A program made the translations under genes and the position numbers. The notes beneath the pieces are model-generated. The model saw only the letters and a list, made by a program, of their open reading frames with translations. It made no database searches and was not told the DNA's origin. A stretch of DNA of 64,000 nucleotides from CAIXSC01 sp046349915 (GTDB taxonomy: Bacteria; Planctomycetota; Planctomycetia; Pirellulales; Pirellulaceae), in contig JAXMBL010000005.1 of NCBI GenBank assembly GCA_046349915.1, positions 434,001 to 498,000 on the forward strand, written 5' to 3'. This document shows, piece after piece, positions 8,521-17,860 of this stretch (its first letter is position 1; each line of letters starts with the position of its first letter).

Positions 8521-11286
8521 ATGCTAGCATTCGCGACCATGGCACCGACCCCGATGATGCAGCAGTACCACGACGCCAAACAGGCGTGCGGCGATGCGCT
8601 CCTCCTGTTCCGGATGGGCGACTTCTATGAGCTGTTTTTCGAGGATGCGAAGATAGCGGCTCGCGTCTTAGGTCTAACTCTGACCAGTCGAGAAAAAGGG
8701 GAGAACCCGATCCCGATGGCGGGTTTTCCGCATCATCAGTTGGAAAGTTACCTGGCGAAGCTGATCCGCGCGGGCCATCGAGCCGCGGTCTGCGAGCAAG
8801 TGGAAGATCCGAAGAAGGCGACCGGCTTAGTCAAGCGCGAGGTCACTCGCGTGGTGACCGCCGGCACCTTGACCGACGACGCCTTGCTCGACCCGCGTGA
8901 GAGCAACTATCTGGCCGCCATCTGCGACGGGCCCGCCAAGGGTGGCGCCGCGCCCGAGCGAGTGGGAGTGGCTTGGGCCGAGTTGTCGACGGGACGGTTT
9001 TACTCTGCCGAATTCCCGCGGTCGCAGTTGGCCGACCAATTGGCACGCATTCGGCCCGCGGAGTGTCTGGTCGGCGAAAGTGCGGCCATTGGGGTGCAGC
9101 GTACTCGCGAGATGTCGGTGACTTTTCGGCCCGATTGGGCTTTTGGCCTGGACGGCGCCCGCACCGCTTTAACTCGACAGTTCCGCACGCAGACGCTCGA
9201 AGGCTTTGGCTTCACGGATGACGATGCCTTGGCGATCCGGGCCGCGGGCGCCATTCTCGATTACTTACGCGAAACGCAGCGAGTTTCGATCGACCATCTC
9301 GATCGCTTGATCCCTTATCGTCCCGGTTCAACGCTGGAAATCGACGAAGCCACTCGTCGCAGTCTCGAGATCACTCGCACCATCCGCGAAAGCAAGCGCG
9401 AGGGCTCGTTGCTGGCGGTGATCGATCGCACCACGACTCCCATGGGTTCGCGGCTCCTGGCTGATTGGCTCGCCGCGCCGCTGACCGACCGTCAGCACAT
9501 CAACGCTCGACTCGATGCCGTCGAGGACATGCTGCGCGACACGGCCTTTCGCGATTCGCTCCGCGAGCAATTGCGAGGCGTGTATGACGTCGAGCGGTTA
9601 TTGGCGCGCGTGGTGACGGGGCGAGCGAGTCCGCGGGATTTGTCTTTTGTCGGCCGCACGTTGACCAATCTGCCGATCATCAAACGGCAACTCGCCGCGC
9701 GCAAGCCCGCTCTACTCGGCGACCTCGACCGACGTCTCGACCTGTGCCCGGAAGTACGCGACCAACTGACCGGGGCTCTCGACGACGACTGCCCCCTCTC
9801 GCCACGCGAGGGCGGCTTCATTCGCACCGGGTTCTCGCCCGAATTGGACCAACTCCGCGAATTGGCGGCTGGCGGCAAGCAGTGGATTGCTCGGTATCAG
9901 GCCGAAGAATCGCAGCGGACGGGCATTCCCAACTTGAAGGTGGGCTACAACAAGGTCTTTGGTTACTATCTCGAAATCACGAACGCCCACAAAGACAAAA
10001 CGCCTCCGCATTACATCCGGAAGCAAACGATTGCGAACGCGGAACGCTACATCACGCCGGAATTGAAGGATTACGAAGAGAAAGTACTGACGGCCGACGA
10101 GAAAGCCAAGGAACTCGAATACGAGTTGTTCTTGAAGCTACGCGAAGCGGTCGCCGATGTGTCGCATCGCTTGCTCGCCGCCGCGACCGCGCTGGCGGAA
10201 CTTGACGTGCTGGCGTCGCTCGCGGTTCTGGCGCGAGAACGCAGTTATTCTCGTCCCATCTTGGTGGAAGAACCGCGACTGCGAATCATTGACGGCCGTC
10301 ACCCGGTGCTCGACATCCTCGAACCCGCGGGCACATTCGTGCCGAACGACACAGTAGCAGGCATCATTCCCGCCGACTCGACCGCGGCGCCGCCCACAGG
10401 CCCGCTCTTCGCCGATTCCGCCGGCGACAATTCACCCGCCGCCGACTCGACGATTGATCCACTTGCCAGCGGCGTCAGCCCCGGCGGCGTCAACAAAGCG
10501 GGCTCGCCGCACGGCTCGATCCTGTTGATCACTGGCCCGAATATGGCCGGAAAGAGTACGTACATCCGTCAGGTCGCTTTGCTGACGCTGATGGCGCAGA
10601 TCGGCAGTTACGTGCCGGCCAAGCGAGCCGAGATTGGCATCGCGGATCGAATTTTCGCGCGCGTGGGTGCGAGCGACGAACTATCGCGCGGACAAAGCAC
10701 GTTCATGGTCGAGATGACCGAGACGGCTCGTATTCTCAATACGGCAACCGCTCGAAGTCTTGTGATCTTGGATGAAATCGGACGTGGCACCAGCACTTAC
10801 GATGGCGTCTCGCTCGCTTGGGCGATCGTCGAGTACCTGCACGACCACATTGGCTGCCGGACGTTGTTCGCGACCCATTATCACGAATTGACTGACCTGG
10901 CGACATCGCTCGGAGGGATCAAGAACCTGAATGTGGCGGTCAAGGAGTGGGAAGACAATGTCGTCTTCCTCCACAAAATCGTCGAAGGAGCGGCCGACAA
11001 GAGTTACGGCATTCACGTCGCTCGACTCGCGGGCGTGCCGCGCGAAGTGAACGAGCGCGCCAAGCAGATATTGGCTCAACTGGAGTCCGAGCATCTAGGC
11101 GAGGATGGTCGTCCCAAGTTGGCTCGCACCGCCAAGAAGAGACGTCGAGGCGATCTACAACTCACCCTCTTCGCCCCTTACGATCACCCGCTGCTGGACA
11201 AAATCCGTGCCGCCGACGTCAACGTGCTGACGCCTCTGCAGGCGTTGCAACTTGTGCAGCAATGGAAGCAAGAACTCGAGTCATAG
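8521..11286 (+). CDS. mutS: DNA mismatch repair ATPase MutS, with a low-complexity insertion before Walker A
   Basis: Recognises mismatches and small loops and starts methyl-independent or MutL-dependent repair. The 921 residues have the mismatch-binding N-terminus 'FRMGDFYELFF' with the Phe-x-Glu wedge, the connector, lever and clamp domains, and a complete ATPase: 'GPNMAGKST' (residues 672-680), 'ELSRGQSTFMVEM', Walker B 'LVILDEIGRGTST' and 'ATHYHEL'. Between 'GTFVPND' and the ATPase strand 'ILLITGP' there is an insertion of roughly 50 residues (about 610-663) rich in Ala, Ser, Pro and Asp. MutS of other bacteria has only a short loop there. The first ATG (8521) is used. A second ATG at 8539 is possible, and neither has a strong ribosome site. 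It probably has its own transcript. Confidence 0.95.
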   Translation: MLAFATMAPTPMMQQYHDAKQACGDALLLFRMGDFYELFFEDAKIAARVLGLTLTSREKGENPIPMAGFPHHQLESYLAKLIRAGHRAAVCEQVEDPKKATGLVKREVTRVVTAGTLTDDALLDPRESNYLAAICDGPAKGGAAPERVGVAWAELSTGRFYSAEFPRSQLADQLARIRPAECLVGESAAIGVQRTREMSVTFRPDWAFGLDGARTALTRQFRTQTLEGFGFTDDDALAIRAAGAILDYLRETQRVSIDHLDRLIPYRPGSTLEIDEATRRSLEITRTIRESKREGSLLAVIDRTTTPMGSRLLADWLAAPLTDRQHINARLDAVEDMLRDTAFRDSLREQLRGVYDVERLLARVVTGRASPRDLSFVGRTLTNLPIIKRQLAARKPALLGDLDRRLDLCPEVRDQLTGALDDDCPLSPREGGFIRTGFSPELDQLRELAAGGKQWIARYQAEESQRTGIPNLKVGYNKVFGYYLEITNAHKDKTPPHYIRKQTIANAERYITPELKDYEEKVLTADEKAKELEYELFLKLREAVADVSHRLLAAATALAELDVLASLAVLARERSYSRPILVEEPRLRIIDGRHPVLDILEPAGTFVPNDTVAGIIPADSTAAPPTGPLFADSAGDNSPAADSTIDPLASGVSPGGVNKAGSPHGSILLITGPNMAGKSTYIRQVALLTLMAQIGSYVPAKRAEIGIADRIFARVGASDELSRGQSTFMVEMTETARILNTATARSLVILDEIGRGTSTYDGVSLAWAIVEYLHDHIGCRTLFATHYHELTDLATSLGGIKNLNVAVKEWEDNVVFLHKIVEGAADKSYGIHVARLAGVPREVNERAKQILAQLESEHLGEDGRPKLARTAKKRRRGDLQLTLFAPYDHPLLDKIRAADVNVLTPLQALQLVQQWKQELES

Positions 11287-11529
11287 TGTTCGAGGACCAC
11301 GTCATGAATCTGCTTCGCATCGCGGCCGAGGAATCCGCAGATGGTTGGGCGGAGGTAGTGGTTACTTTCTGACACAGTCTTGGACAGGGATGTTCTCCGG
11401 TTCAACTCTCGTCCAGCCTAAGGGGCACACAATCGGCAGGTTGCACCGAGACCTGCTTGCGGCCACCGTGTGAGCGCGACCATGATGACGCAGTTCTGAA
11501 TCCATGGCGCCGGAGTGAGGGTTCCTGGC

Positions 11530-13839
11530 ATGATGCGACAGCACGCGGTTTCTCGATTGTCTTGGCTAAGCGGCTTCTTTTGTCTCGTCGGTGGGCTGGC
11601 GGTCGCGCACGGCGCCGATTTGCCGTTGGTAGCGGACGTCCCCGCTCAACCGTTGAAGGCTCAAGTTCGTCGAGTGGTCGACGCCTTGCAGTTTCTGGGT
11701 GAGCCCTTGCCGCAAGAGCGCCGAACATCGCTTGATAAGGCGCTCGCCCTCACCGACGAAGTGGAAGCCGTGGCGGCCATCCAGAAGGCGCTCGATCCGC
11801 TGGTGATCGCGGGCGTGAGCGTCAATCCCGAGAGTCGCGTGAAAGCTCAACGAGGCGCGGCGTCGGCCGTGTTACACGAGCAGGGCTGGCGAGTGTTTCT
11901 GGTCAAGGTCCACAACGAAGCGGGAGTGACCGCGAAGTTGGCCGTTCGCAGTCCGAATGCGGCGCCGCTGCATAAGCGTTCGACCGGCTCGCCTGATCCC
12001 AAGCCATCAGTGAAACCGTCGGATGTGCCCGATCTCTGGATGGATGTCTCCACATTCGATCAACAGCCGCTCAACGATACGCTATCGGGCTTGGCGCTCG
12101 AATACCGCATTGTGCAGCTCTACAGCCGCGAGCGCGGGAAATGCGAAGCCAAGCTCAGTTTTGATGTGGGGCAAGGGACGCAAGATCTCGGCTTTCGCAA
12201 CGAGTTGCCTATTTTATTTGAATGCGAACCAGCCGTTCCCGTGACGCTCGAAGTGCTGGATGTTGATGGCAAACCGACGACGGGTCAATTTGTTTTCAAG
12301 GATGACCAGGGGCGAGTCTATCCGGCTCGTTCGCGTCGACTCGCACCCGACTTCTTTTTTCACGATCAGATTTATCGACATAGCGGCGAGTCGGTTTTGT
12401 TGCCGCCGGGAAGCTATGAAGTGACCTACACGCGAGGTCCTGAGTACCGCGTGTTGAAGCGGTCCATTTCGGTCCCCTCCGCGGCAACTCACCGTGAATC
12501 GTTCCAATTGCAACGCTGGATCAAACTGGCCGATCACGGTTGGTACTCGGGCGATCATCACGTGCACGCGGCGGGTTGTGCTCATTACGAAGCGCCCACG
12601 CAAGGCGTGACGCCCGCGGACATGATGCGACACATCTTGGGCGAGGACTTGAACATCGGCTGCGTCCTCTCCTGGGGACCATGCTGGTATTACCAAAAGC
12701 AGTTCTTCGATGGCAAAGTCCATCCACTCTCGCTGCCCAATTACGTGATGCGGTATGACGTCGAAGTCTCTGGCTTTCCTAGTTCGCACGCGGGCCACTT
12801 GTGCTTGTTGAGATTGACTGAAGACGACTACCCCAACACGACCAAGATCGAAGAATGGCCCAGTTGGGATCTACCGGTATTGAAATGGGGCAAAGAGCAG
12901 GGGGGAGTCGTTGGTTTTTCGCACAGCGGCTGGGGCTTGCAAGTCCCTGGCACGACTCTGCCGAGCTATGAGATGCCGAAGTTCGACGGTATCGGCGCGA
13001 ATGAATACATCGTGGATGTGACGCACGATGTCTGTCATTTTATCTCCGCCGTCGACACGCCCATCTTGTGGGAATTGAGCATCTGGTATCACACCCTGAA
13101 CTGCGGCTATTCGTGCCGTATCAGCGGCGAGACCGATTTCCCGTGCATTTATGGCGACCGCGTCGGGCTGGGACGCGTCTATGTGAAGCTCGACCCGCGA
13201 AAGGGGCTCGACTACGACCGGTGGGTCGATGGCATTCGCGATGGGCGCAGTTACTGCGGCGATGGCTTGAGCCATTTGGTTGACTTCCAAGTCGGCGGCC
13301 TCGGAGTGGGTGAACCAGGAGCGGACGGGCGCGCCAGTGTGCTGAAGGTCCAAGCGGGAGAATCGCTGCCGATCGAAGTTCGAGCCTCGGCGCTGCTCGA
13401 CGAAACACCTCGCGAAGAAATCCGCCGCTTGCCGCTCGATCAGAAGCCATATTGGCATGTCGAGCGAGCTCGCGTGGGAGCGACTCGAAAAGTCCCCGTC
13501 GAGTTGATTGTGAACGGCGAAGTGGTCGAACGGCGGGAAGTCGAAGCGGACGGCCGCATTGTCGATCTCACCTTTAATTACAAGGTGAACAAGTCAAGTT
13601 GGGTGGCTACTCGTATCTTCCCGAGTTGCCACACGAACCCGGTGTTTGTCGAGGTGGATGGCAAGCCGATCCGAGCGAATCGCCGCAGTGCTCAATGGTG
13701 TCGCGACGCGGTCGACATCTGCTGGAAGCAAAAGGAGCGAGCGATTCGCGCGGAAGAACGCCCCGCGGCGGCCGCGGCCTACGATTTTGCTCGGCAAGCC
13801 TACGCCAAGATTCTGTCGGAAACGCCAGCCGATCCGTAG
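11530..13839 (+). CDS. Exported CehA/McbA-family PHP metallohydrolase-like protein
   Basis: 769 residues starting at ATG 11530, where GGAGTGAGGG lies about 8 bases upstream. A GTG at 11515 is less likely. A signal peptide ends near 'AVAHGA', followed by roughly 300 residues of beta-rich accessory domains. Then comes the PHP metal-site motif 'GDHHVHAAGCAHY' (His343, His344, His346), later 'GGVVGFSHSGWG' and 'GANEYIVDV'. This order fits the CehA/McbA family, whose named members hydrolyse aryl carbamates. Many homologues in planctomycetes sit near polysaccharide or lipid genes and have no known substrate. There are no neighbours on the same transcript. The metal-binding histidines appear intact, so an active phosphoesterase or hydrolase is plausible. 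The substrate cannot be read from context. Confidence 0.8.
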   Translation: MMRQHAVSRLSWLSGFFCLVGGLAVAHGADLPLVADVPAQPLKAQVRRVVDALQFLGEPLPQERRTSLDKALALTDEVEAVAAIQKALDPLVIAGVSVNPESRVKAQRGAASAVLHEQGWRVFLVKVHNEAGVTAKLAVRSPNAAPLHKRSTGSPDPKPSVKPSDVPDLWMDVSTFDQQPLNDTLSGLALEYRIVQLYSRERGKCEAKLSFDVGQGTQDLGFRNELPILFECEPAVPVTLEVLDVDGKPTTGQFVFKDDQGRVYPARSRRLAPDFFFHDQIYRHSGESVLLPPGSYEVTYTRGPEYRVLKRSISVPSAATHRESFQLQRWIKLADHGWYSGDHHVHAAGCAHYEAPTQGVTPADMMRHILGEDLNIGCVLSWGPCWYYQKQFFDGKVHPLSLPNYVMRYDVEVSGFPSSHAGHLCLLRLTEDDYPNTTKIEEWPSWDLPVLKWGKEQGGVVGFSHSGWGLQVPGTTLPSYEMPKFDGIGANEYIVDVTHDVCHFISAVDTPILWELSIWYHTLNCGYSCRISGETDFPCIYGDRVGLGRVYVKLDPRKGLDYDRWVDGIRDGRSYCGDGLSHLVDFQVGGLGVGEPGADGRASVLKVQAGESLPIEVRASALLDETPREEIRRLPLDQKPYWHVERARVGATRKVPVELIVNGEVVERREVEADGRIVDLTFNYKVNKSSWVATRIFPSCHTNPVFVEVDGKPIRANRRSAQWCRDAVDICWKQKERAIRAEERPAAAAAYDFARQAYAKILSETPADP

Positions 13840-13872
13840 GACATCCAACGATTGAAGTGAGAACCGCTTAAA

Positions 13873-14341
13873 GTACGACGGACTTCCAGTCCGTCGATAT
13901 AGGCCCTGTCAAACGCGCCGGAAGCTTTAAATCAATGAGTGAAGATAAGTGTTCCCTTTTCTTCGGCGCAGGAAGGAAGGAGGATTGGGAACACTGATCC
14001 TCACTGATCTTCACTGATTGGCGATGATCAAGAGAAAACGCTAAGGCAGATCGACGGACTAGAAGTCCGTCGTACATAGACAGCCCTGTACGACGAACTT
14101 CCAGTCCGTCGATATAGGCCCTGCCAAACGCACCTGAAGCTTTGAATCAATGAGTGAAGATTAGTGAAGATCAGTGTTCCCTTTTCTTCGGCGCAGGACG
14201 GAAAGAGGATTGGGAACACTGATCCTCACTGATCTTCACTGATTGGCGATGATCAAGAGAAGATGCTAAGGCATATCGACGGACTAGAAGTCCGTCGTAC
14301 GTAGAAGGCCCTGCACGACGGACTTCCTAGTCCGTCGTGCT
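13873..14341. repeat. Tandemly duplicated ~215-225 bp repeat carrying five palindromic cores
   Basis: Two near-identical units (about 13873-14087 and 14088-14312) and a truncated third (14313-14341). Each unit runs from a GTACGACGGACTTCCAGTCC core to its reverse-orientation partner GACGGACTAGAAGTCCGTCG. The interior carries AATCAATGAGTGAAGAT, then TGTTCCC, and further on GGGAACACTGATCCTCACTG. The interior is therefore itself an imperfect inverted repeat. Unit two is longer because GAAGATTAGT is duplicated. This fills most of the 579-bp gap between the CehA-like gene and the SMP-30-like gene. No gene is present. Confidence 0.9.
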
Positions 14342-14418
14342 CCGTTTTTTGCTGTAACGAAGCAGTAGACACTTGCTGAGGCAAGCAGAAAGAGAAACAT
14401 CCACAAGGATCACGAGTC

Positions 14419-15363
14419 ATGAGAATTCACCGATTTCGGACCCCGTGTGTCGCTGCCTGCATGGCGACTCTTGCCGCCATGTTGCTCGCAGGTTGGGGCG
14501 ACAGGGCCAGTGCTGACGATGATCTGCTGGACAAGTCGGTTCCTGTGCGCAAGATCGTGGACAAGTGCCGTTTCACGGAGGGGCCGGTCGTCGACGAGCG
14601 CGGCGATCTGTATTTCTCGGATGGGCCGAATGATCGCATCGTGCGGCGAACGGCTGCGGGCGAGTTGTCGGATTTCCGTAAGCCATGTGGGCGAGCGAAT
14701 GGGCTGACGATCGATCGCGAGGGCCGTTTGGTGATGTGCCAATCGGGCGGACCGGGGGGCGGGCGCCGAGTGACTCGCTTGGAAAAAGATGGACGCGAAA
14801 CGGTGCTCGCCGATTCGTTCGGCGGTAAGCCGTTCAATGCGCCGAATGATCTGTGTGTCGATCGCAGCGGCCGGATCTATTTCACCGACCCCAATTTTGG
14901 CAAGCCCGAAGACGCGGCTCAACCGGTGGCCGGCGTCTACCGTATCGACTCGCCTGGTCAAGTCGTCTTGGTGATTCGCGACCTTCAGCGTCCCAACGGA
15001 ATTGTGCTGACTCCTGACTATAAGAAGCTCTACGTTTCGGACCGCGGCACTCAAAAGCTACATCGATACGTCGTGGCCGAAGACGGCGGTTTGACGGCCG
15101 ACGGCATACTGTATGACTTTTCGCCCGATCGAGGCGTCGACGGCATGCGAGTCGACGAGCGGGGAAATGTTTGGGCGGCCGCGGGACAGGGCGCCACCAC
15201 CGGTTTGTTCGTTGTGAGTCCTGAAGGGAAACTTTTACAGCACCATCCGATGCCCGAGTTTTCGACCAACATCGCCTTCGGCGGCCCTGATCGCAAGGAC
15301 ATTTTCTTCACGGCCTCGACCAGCGTGTACCAGCTTCGAGCGAAGGTGGCTGGCGCGAAGTAG
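14419..15363 (+). CDS. Exported SMP-30/gluconolactonase/LRE-like beta-propeller hydrolase
   Basis: 314 residues with a cleavable signal peptide (about 1-35, ending near 'RASADD') and a six-bladed SMP-30-type propeller. The diagnostic pattern is 'CRFTEGPVVDERGDLYFSD' (the Glu metal ligand after Phe-Thr), then 'NAPNDLCVDRSGRIYFTDP' (Asn and Asp ligands), and 'RPNGIVLTPDYKKLYVSD'. Family members are calcium- or zinc-dependent lactonases. Because this one is exported, I infer action on an extracellular or periplasmic sugar lactone, but the substrate is not shown. The ribosome site is AAGGA, about 9 bases before the ATG. It is flanked on both sides by repeat elements and has no operon partner. Confidence 0.88.
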   Translation: MRIHRFRTPCVAACMATLAAMLLAGWGDRASADDDLLDKSVPVRKIVDKCRFTEGPVVDERGDLYFSDGPNDRIVRRTAAGELSDFRKPCGRANGLTIDREGRLVMCQSGGPGGGRRVTRLEKDGRETVLADSFGGKPFNAPNDLCVDRSGRIYFTDPNFGKPEDAAQPVAGVYRIDSPGQVVLVIRDLQRPNGIVLTPDYKKLYVSDRGTQKLHRYVVAEDGGLTADGILYDFSPDRGVDGMRVDERGNVWAAAGQGATTGLFVVSPEGKLLQHHPMPEFSTNIAFGGPDRKDIFFTASTSVYQLRAKVAGAK

Positions 15364-15435
15364 CCGTCTCGCTTCGCAAGACGATAAGCCGCGTTTCCAG
15401 CAGTGCCAAACATTGTAGGCGGACAGAGACCGCTC

Positions 15436-15628
15436 GTAGGGTGCGTCGAACCGGGCGGAGATAAACATCGCCAGCAAAATCAACTTCACCACCGCCCGGT
15501 GAAAACGCACCAGGGCGGTGAAGGCCGGCGGACACTCCGATCAAGTGCACGCGTCGATCAAACCACGCGAATTGAAAAACCGATCGCTCAATTCGGTGCG
15601 TCGGCGCCGGAGGCTTGACGCACCCTAC
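15436..15628. repeat. 193-bp nested inverted-repeat element (GTAGGGTGCGTC ends)
   Basis: Perfect 12-bp terminal inverted repeats, GTAGGGTGCGTC (15436-15447) and GACGCACCCTAC (15617-15628). They enclose a second perfect inverted pair, ACCGGGCGG (15450-15458) and CCGCCCGGT (15493-15501). No coding sequence lies inside. It occupies the gap between the convergent SMP-30-like and MORN genes. It resembles a MITE or large REP element, but no target duplication is obvious. Confidence 0.75.
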
Positions 15629-15657
15629 TTCAGAGCACGGTCATGCGGCGAGTTTCG

Positions 15658-16911
15658 TTAGCGCGCCTTGGGGGGCAGGGGAGTTGCGTCGCGGTCGGCG
15701 GATTGAGTCACTGAGCCGACTCGCGATGACTCGGCCTGCACCGAGCCATCCTCGCGGAACCAAATCCAGGCGCCGACCGGCTGCCCATCGTCGAACTCGC
15801 CCTTCGCTTGCTCTTGACCGTTCAAGTACCACCAAGTCCAAGGACCGTGCTGGGCGCCTCGGCGGTAATCGCCGCGAGCGGCAAGTTGTCCGTTCTCGTA
15901 CCACCAACTGTGCGTCCCGACGGGTTGATCTTCATTAAAGTCCCCCTGACGACGTACTTGTCCGTTGGCGTACCATTGGAGCGCCATCCCCTGGCGTTCT
16001 TCACGCCCTTCGGGTCGGTAGAGCGCACGGTTCGCGGTCCACCAGTCGTCTTTGCCGTCGGGTCGCAGCGGAGCGCTGAGTACGGTGACGGCCGAGCGTC
16101 GGCGGCCGTTGGGGTGAGTGGTGCTGTCGATCAGAATTTCGCGCGAGTCCTGGAAGCCGCGGCGGAATATCTCCTCGCCACGCGCGTCCCATTTCACGAA
16201 GTCGCCTTCGAGCAGCCCTGCGCGATATTCGACTTGTTGAGTTTTCTGGCCTTGCGGATTCCACCAGATAGCGATGCCGTCTCGCTGTCCCTCGCGGTAT
16301 TGGATGGACACGATCGGGCGTCCTCGAGCGTCACTGATCTTCCATTCCCCGTGCAGCAATCCGGCCTGAAAACCAGCCACCGAATGAAACGGCGCGGCGA
16401 AGCCAACGTAGGGCTCCTCGGCAAACGTCGGCGACTCGCTGGGGTCGTACGAACGCTTCCAGATCCCTTCGCGCTTGCCGTCTTGGAAATCGCCGGACGC
16501 GATGAGTTGGCCCGCTTCATCCCACCAGCGCCAGGCGCCGTGCGAGATGGTCTTTCCTGAAGGCAGATGCAGGACTTCTCGGGATGTGCGGACCGCACCG
16601 CTCGGGTAAAGCTCGCGTTCGACGTCGGCTTCCGCGTCAGCTAGCGAATCTTCCGACGCTGCCGACTTGGCTGGTGTTGGTGATTCGGAGGGTTCGACGG
16701 ATTTGGCGACGCGAGCGGAGGTGGAGACGGAGTGGGCCGAGTTGGCGGTCCGCGGCGATTCGGATGCGGGGAGTCGGCGGAGCGACGTGGGGGGGTCGCG
16801 CAGCGGAGCGGGGGGGATCGCGTAGAGGTAGGCGGGACTGCCTAACAGCGCAAAAACCCCTAGCAGGACGGGGATGACGCCGAAATTCGTCGTTGAATGC
16901 TGTTGACCCAT
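15658..16911 (-). CDS. MORN-variant (YwqK-type) repeat protein with N-terminal membrane anchor
   Basis: 417 residues. A hydrophobic segment at about 12-32 acts as signal or anchor, followed by an Ala/Ser/Pro/Glu-rich linker to about residue 105. The rest is MORN_2-type repeats of about 22-24 residues built on 'W(Y/W)xNGQxxxxGxF...GxxxGxW', for example 'WYANGQVRRQGDFNEDQPVG' and 'WWYENGQLAARGDYRRGAQ'. Six or seven units are visible, the middle ones (around 'WWNPQGQKTQQVEY') more degenerate. In some Bacillota such repeats are called YwqK antitoxins. Here there is no toxin neighbour, and a role as an exported structural or binding protein is more likely. It lies alone on the minus strand. Confidence 0.8.
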   Translation of the reverse strand: MGQQHSTTNFGVIPVLLGVFALLGSPAYLYAIPPAPLRDPPTSLRRLPASESPRTANSAHSVSTSARVAKSVEPSESPTPAKSAASEDSLADAEADVERELYPSGAVRTSREVLHLPSGKTISHGAWRWWDEAGQLIASGDFQDGKREGIWKRSYDPSESPTFAEEPYVGFAAPFHSVAGFQAGLLHGEWKISDARGRPIVSIQYREGQRDGIAIWWNPQGQKTQQVEYRAGLLEGDFVKWDARGEEIFRRGFQDSREILIDSTTHPNGRRRSAVTVLSAPLRPDGKDDWWTANRALYRPEGREERQGMALQWYANGQVRRQGDFNEDQPVGTHSWWYENGQLAARGDYRRGAQHGPWTWWYLNGQEQAKGEFDDGQPVGAWIWFREDGSVQAESSRVGSVTQSADRDATPLPPKAR

Positions 16912-17129
16912 CAGATCGGACCTCCGTGTCGATCAATGCCTCGACAAGGTTTTCGGCGTTGCCTCCCGCGATGCTCGACAAACCAAGGCGGCGCGGGCAT
17001 TTCGGGAAGAAACGGCATACGGGGAACAGCCGTGACAAGCCGTATAAACGGTTGTAGGCGGCGTAAAGATCGTGCCAGTTCGCGCGACGGTGCGGATTGT
17101 AAGGCCGGCGGACTTGGTCTGCCCTAACC

Positions 17130-17157
17130 TTGCATCCGCTTACGATTTGGGTACAAT
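17130..17157 (+). promoter_or_regulatory. Sigma-70-type promoter upstream of rpsR
   Basis: TTGCAT (17130-17135) and TACAAT (17152-17157) with a 16-base spacer. The expected start lies near 17165, giving an untranslated leader of about 125 bases before the S18 start. The rest of the 379-bp gap 16912-17290 shows no gene. It has only a small palindrome around CCGTATAAACGG at about 17040. Confidence 0.6.
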
Positions 17158-17290
17158 CCCCTCCTTCGCTGTCGGCGTGCTTCCTGGGAAAGCCGCGCCG
17201 CAGGGAATGCCGATGCGTCCGAAGGATGCGGGGGCAGAAGCGTTTTCCGTTAAACCGTTAGTAAACCTTACCAGGTGGTTGGCAAGCTCC

Positions 17291-17569
17291 ATGTTTCCGA
17301 AGAAGCCCGCGAAAGGCGCCAAGCTCAAAAAGCGTAGCAAGGCGCGCGTCAAGACGAAGAAGAAGGATCCTCTGTTCGTGGACGGACAGCGGCCGCGCCC
17401 GATGTACGTCGACTACAAGGACGTTGAACTGCTCAAGAAGCTTGTCAATCGCCATGGTCGCATTGTGAGCCGTCGCAAGACAGGGTGCTCGGCGGTCAGC
17501 CAACATGCGGTGACGCAAGCCATCAAGCGAGCTCGCTTCATGGCCCTGCTCCCGTACACCGGCGAGTAA
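17291..17569 (+). CDS. rpsR: 30S ribosomal protein S18
   Basis: Small-subunit protein binding 16S rRNA next to S6 in the platform. 92 residues starting at ATG 17291. The Lys/Arg-rich N-terminus is followed by the family core 'YVDYKDVELLKKLVNRHGRI', then 'SRRKTGCSAVSQHAVTQAI' and 'KRARFMALLPY', which are diagnostic. The reading frame extends upstream to 17072, but that part has no S18 similarity and includes the promoter. Unusually, rpsF, ssb and rplI are not beside it. rpsR stands alone with its own promoter and a downstream hairpin, an arrangement known from organisms with scattered ribosomal genes. Confidence 0.95.
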   Translation: MFPKKPAKGAKLKKRSKARVKTKKKDPLFVDGQRPRPMYVDYKDVELLKKLVNRHGRIVSRRKTGCSAVSQHAVTQAIKRARFMALLPYTGE

Positions 17570-17602
17570 ACAAACGGGCCGGTCTGAGTTACTACCAATC
17601 AG

Positions 17603-17630
17603 CTTCATCGGGGTTTGAACCCCGGTGAAG
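17603..17630 (+). terminator. Possible terminator hairpin after rpsR
   Basis: CTTCATCGGGG (17603-17613) pairs with CCCCGGTGAAG (17620-17630) over 11 bp with one G-T pair and a six-base loop, 33 bases past the S18 stop. No T-tract follows, so it may be a processing or stability hairpin instead. Confidence 0.45.
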
Positions 17631-17860
17631 TCGCGAATGTGAAGAAATCCTTCACTCATGTTTTGCTGCGCGCGTTCGCGACTCGGCGATCACCTAACCT
17701 TTCACCACAGTGCTGCGACCGTGAAGCCCTCGGGCGGCTTCAGTTACTCAGGAGATCGTCGCACGAGCGGAGTGACTCGATTAGTTGCCTGAAACTTGCC
17801 TGCCATGGTGTCGTACGCGTGGCGGGCTTATTTTTTGCGCCGGGGTGTGGGAGAGTCATC

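Noticed and set aside
15658..16911. YwqK-type antitoxin of a toxin-antitoxin pair
   Set aside because: The repeats match, but the protein has a membrane or signal segment and no toxin gene is adjacent.
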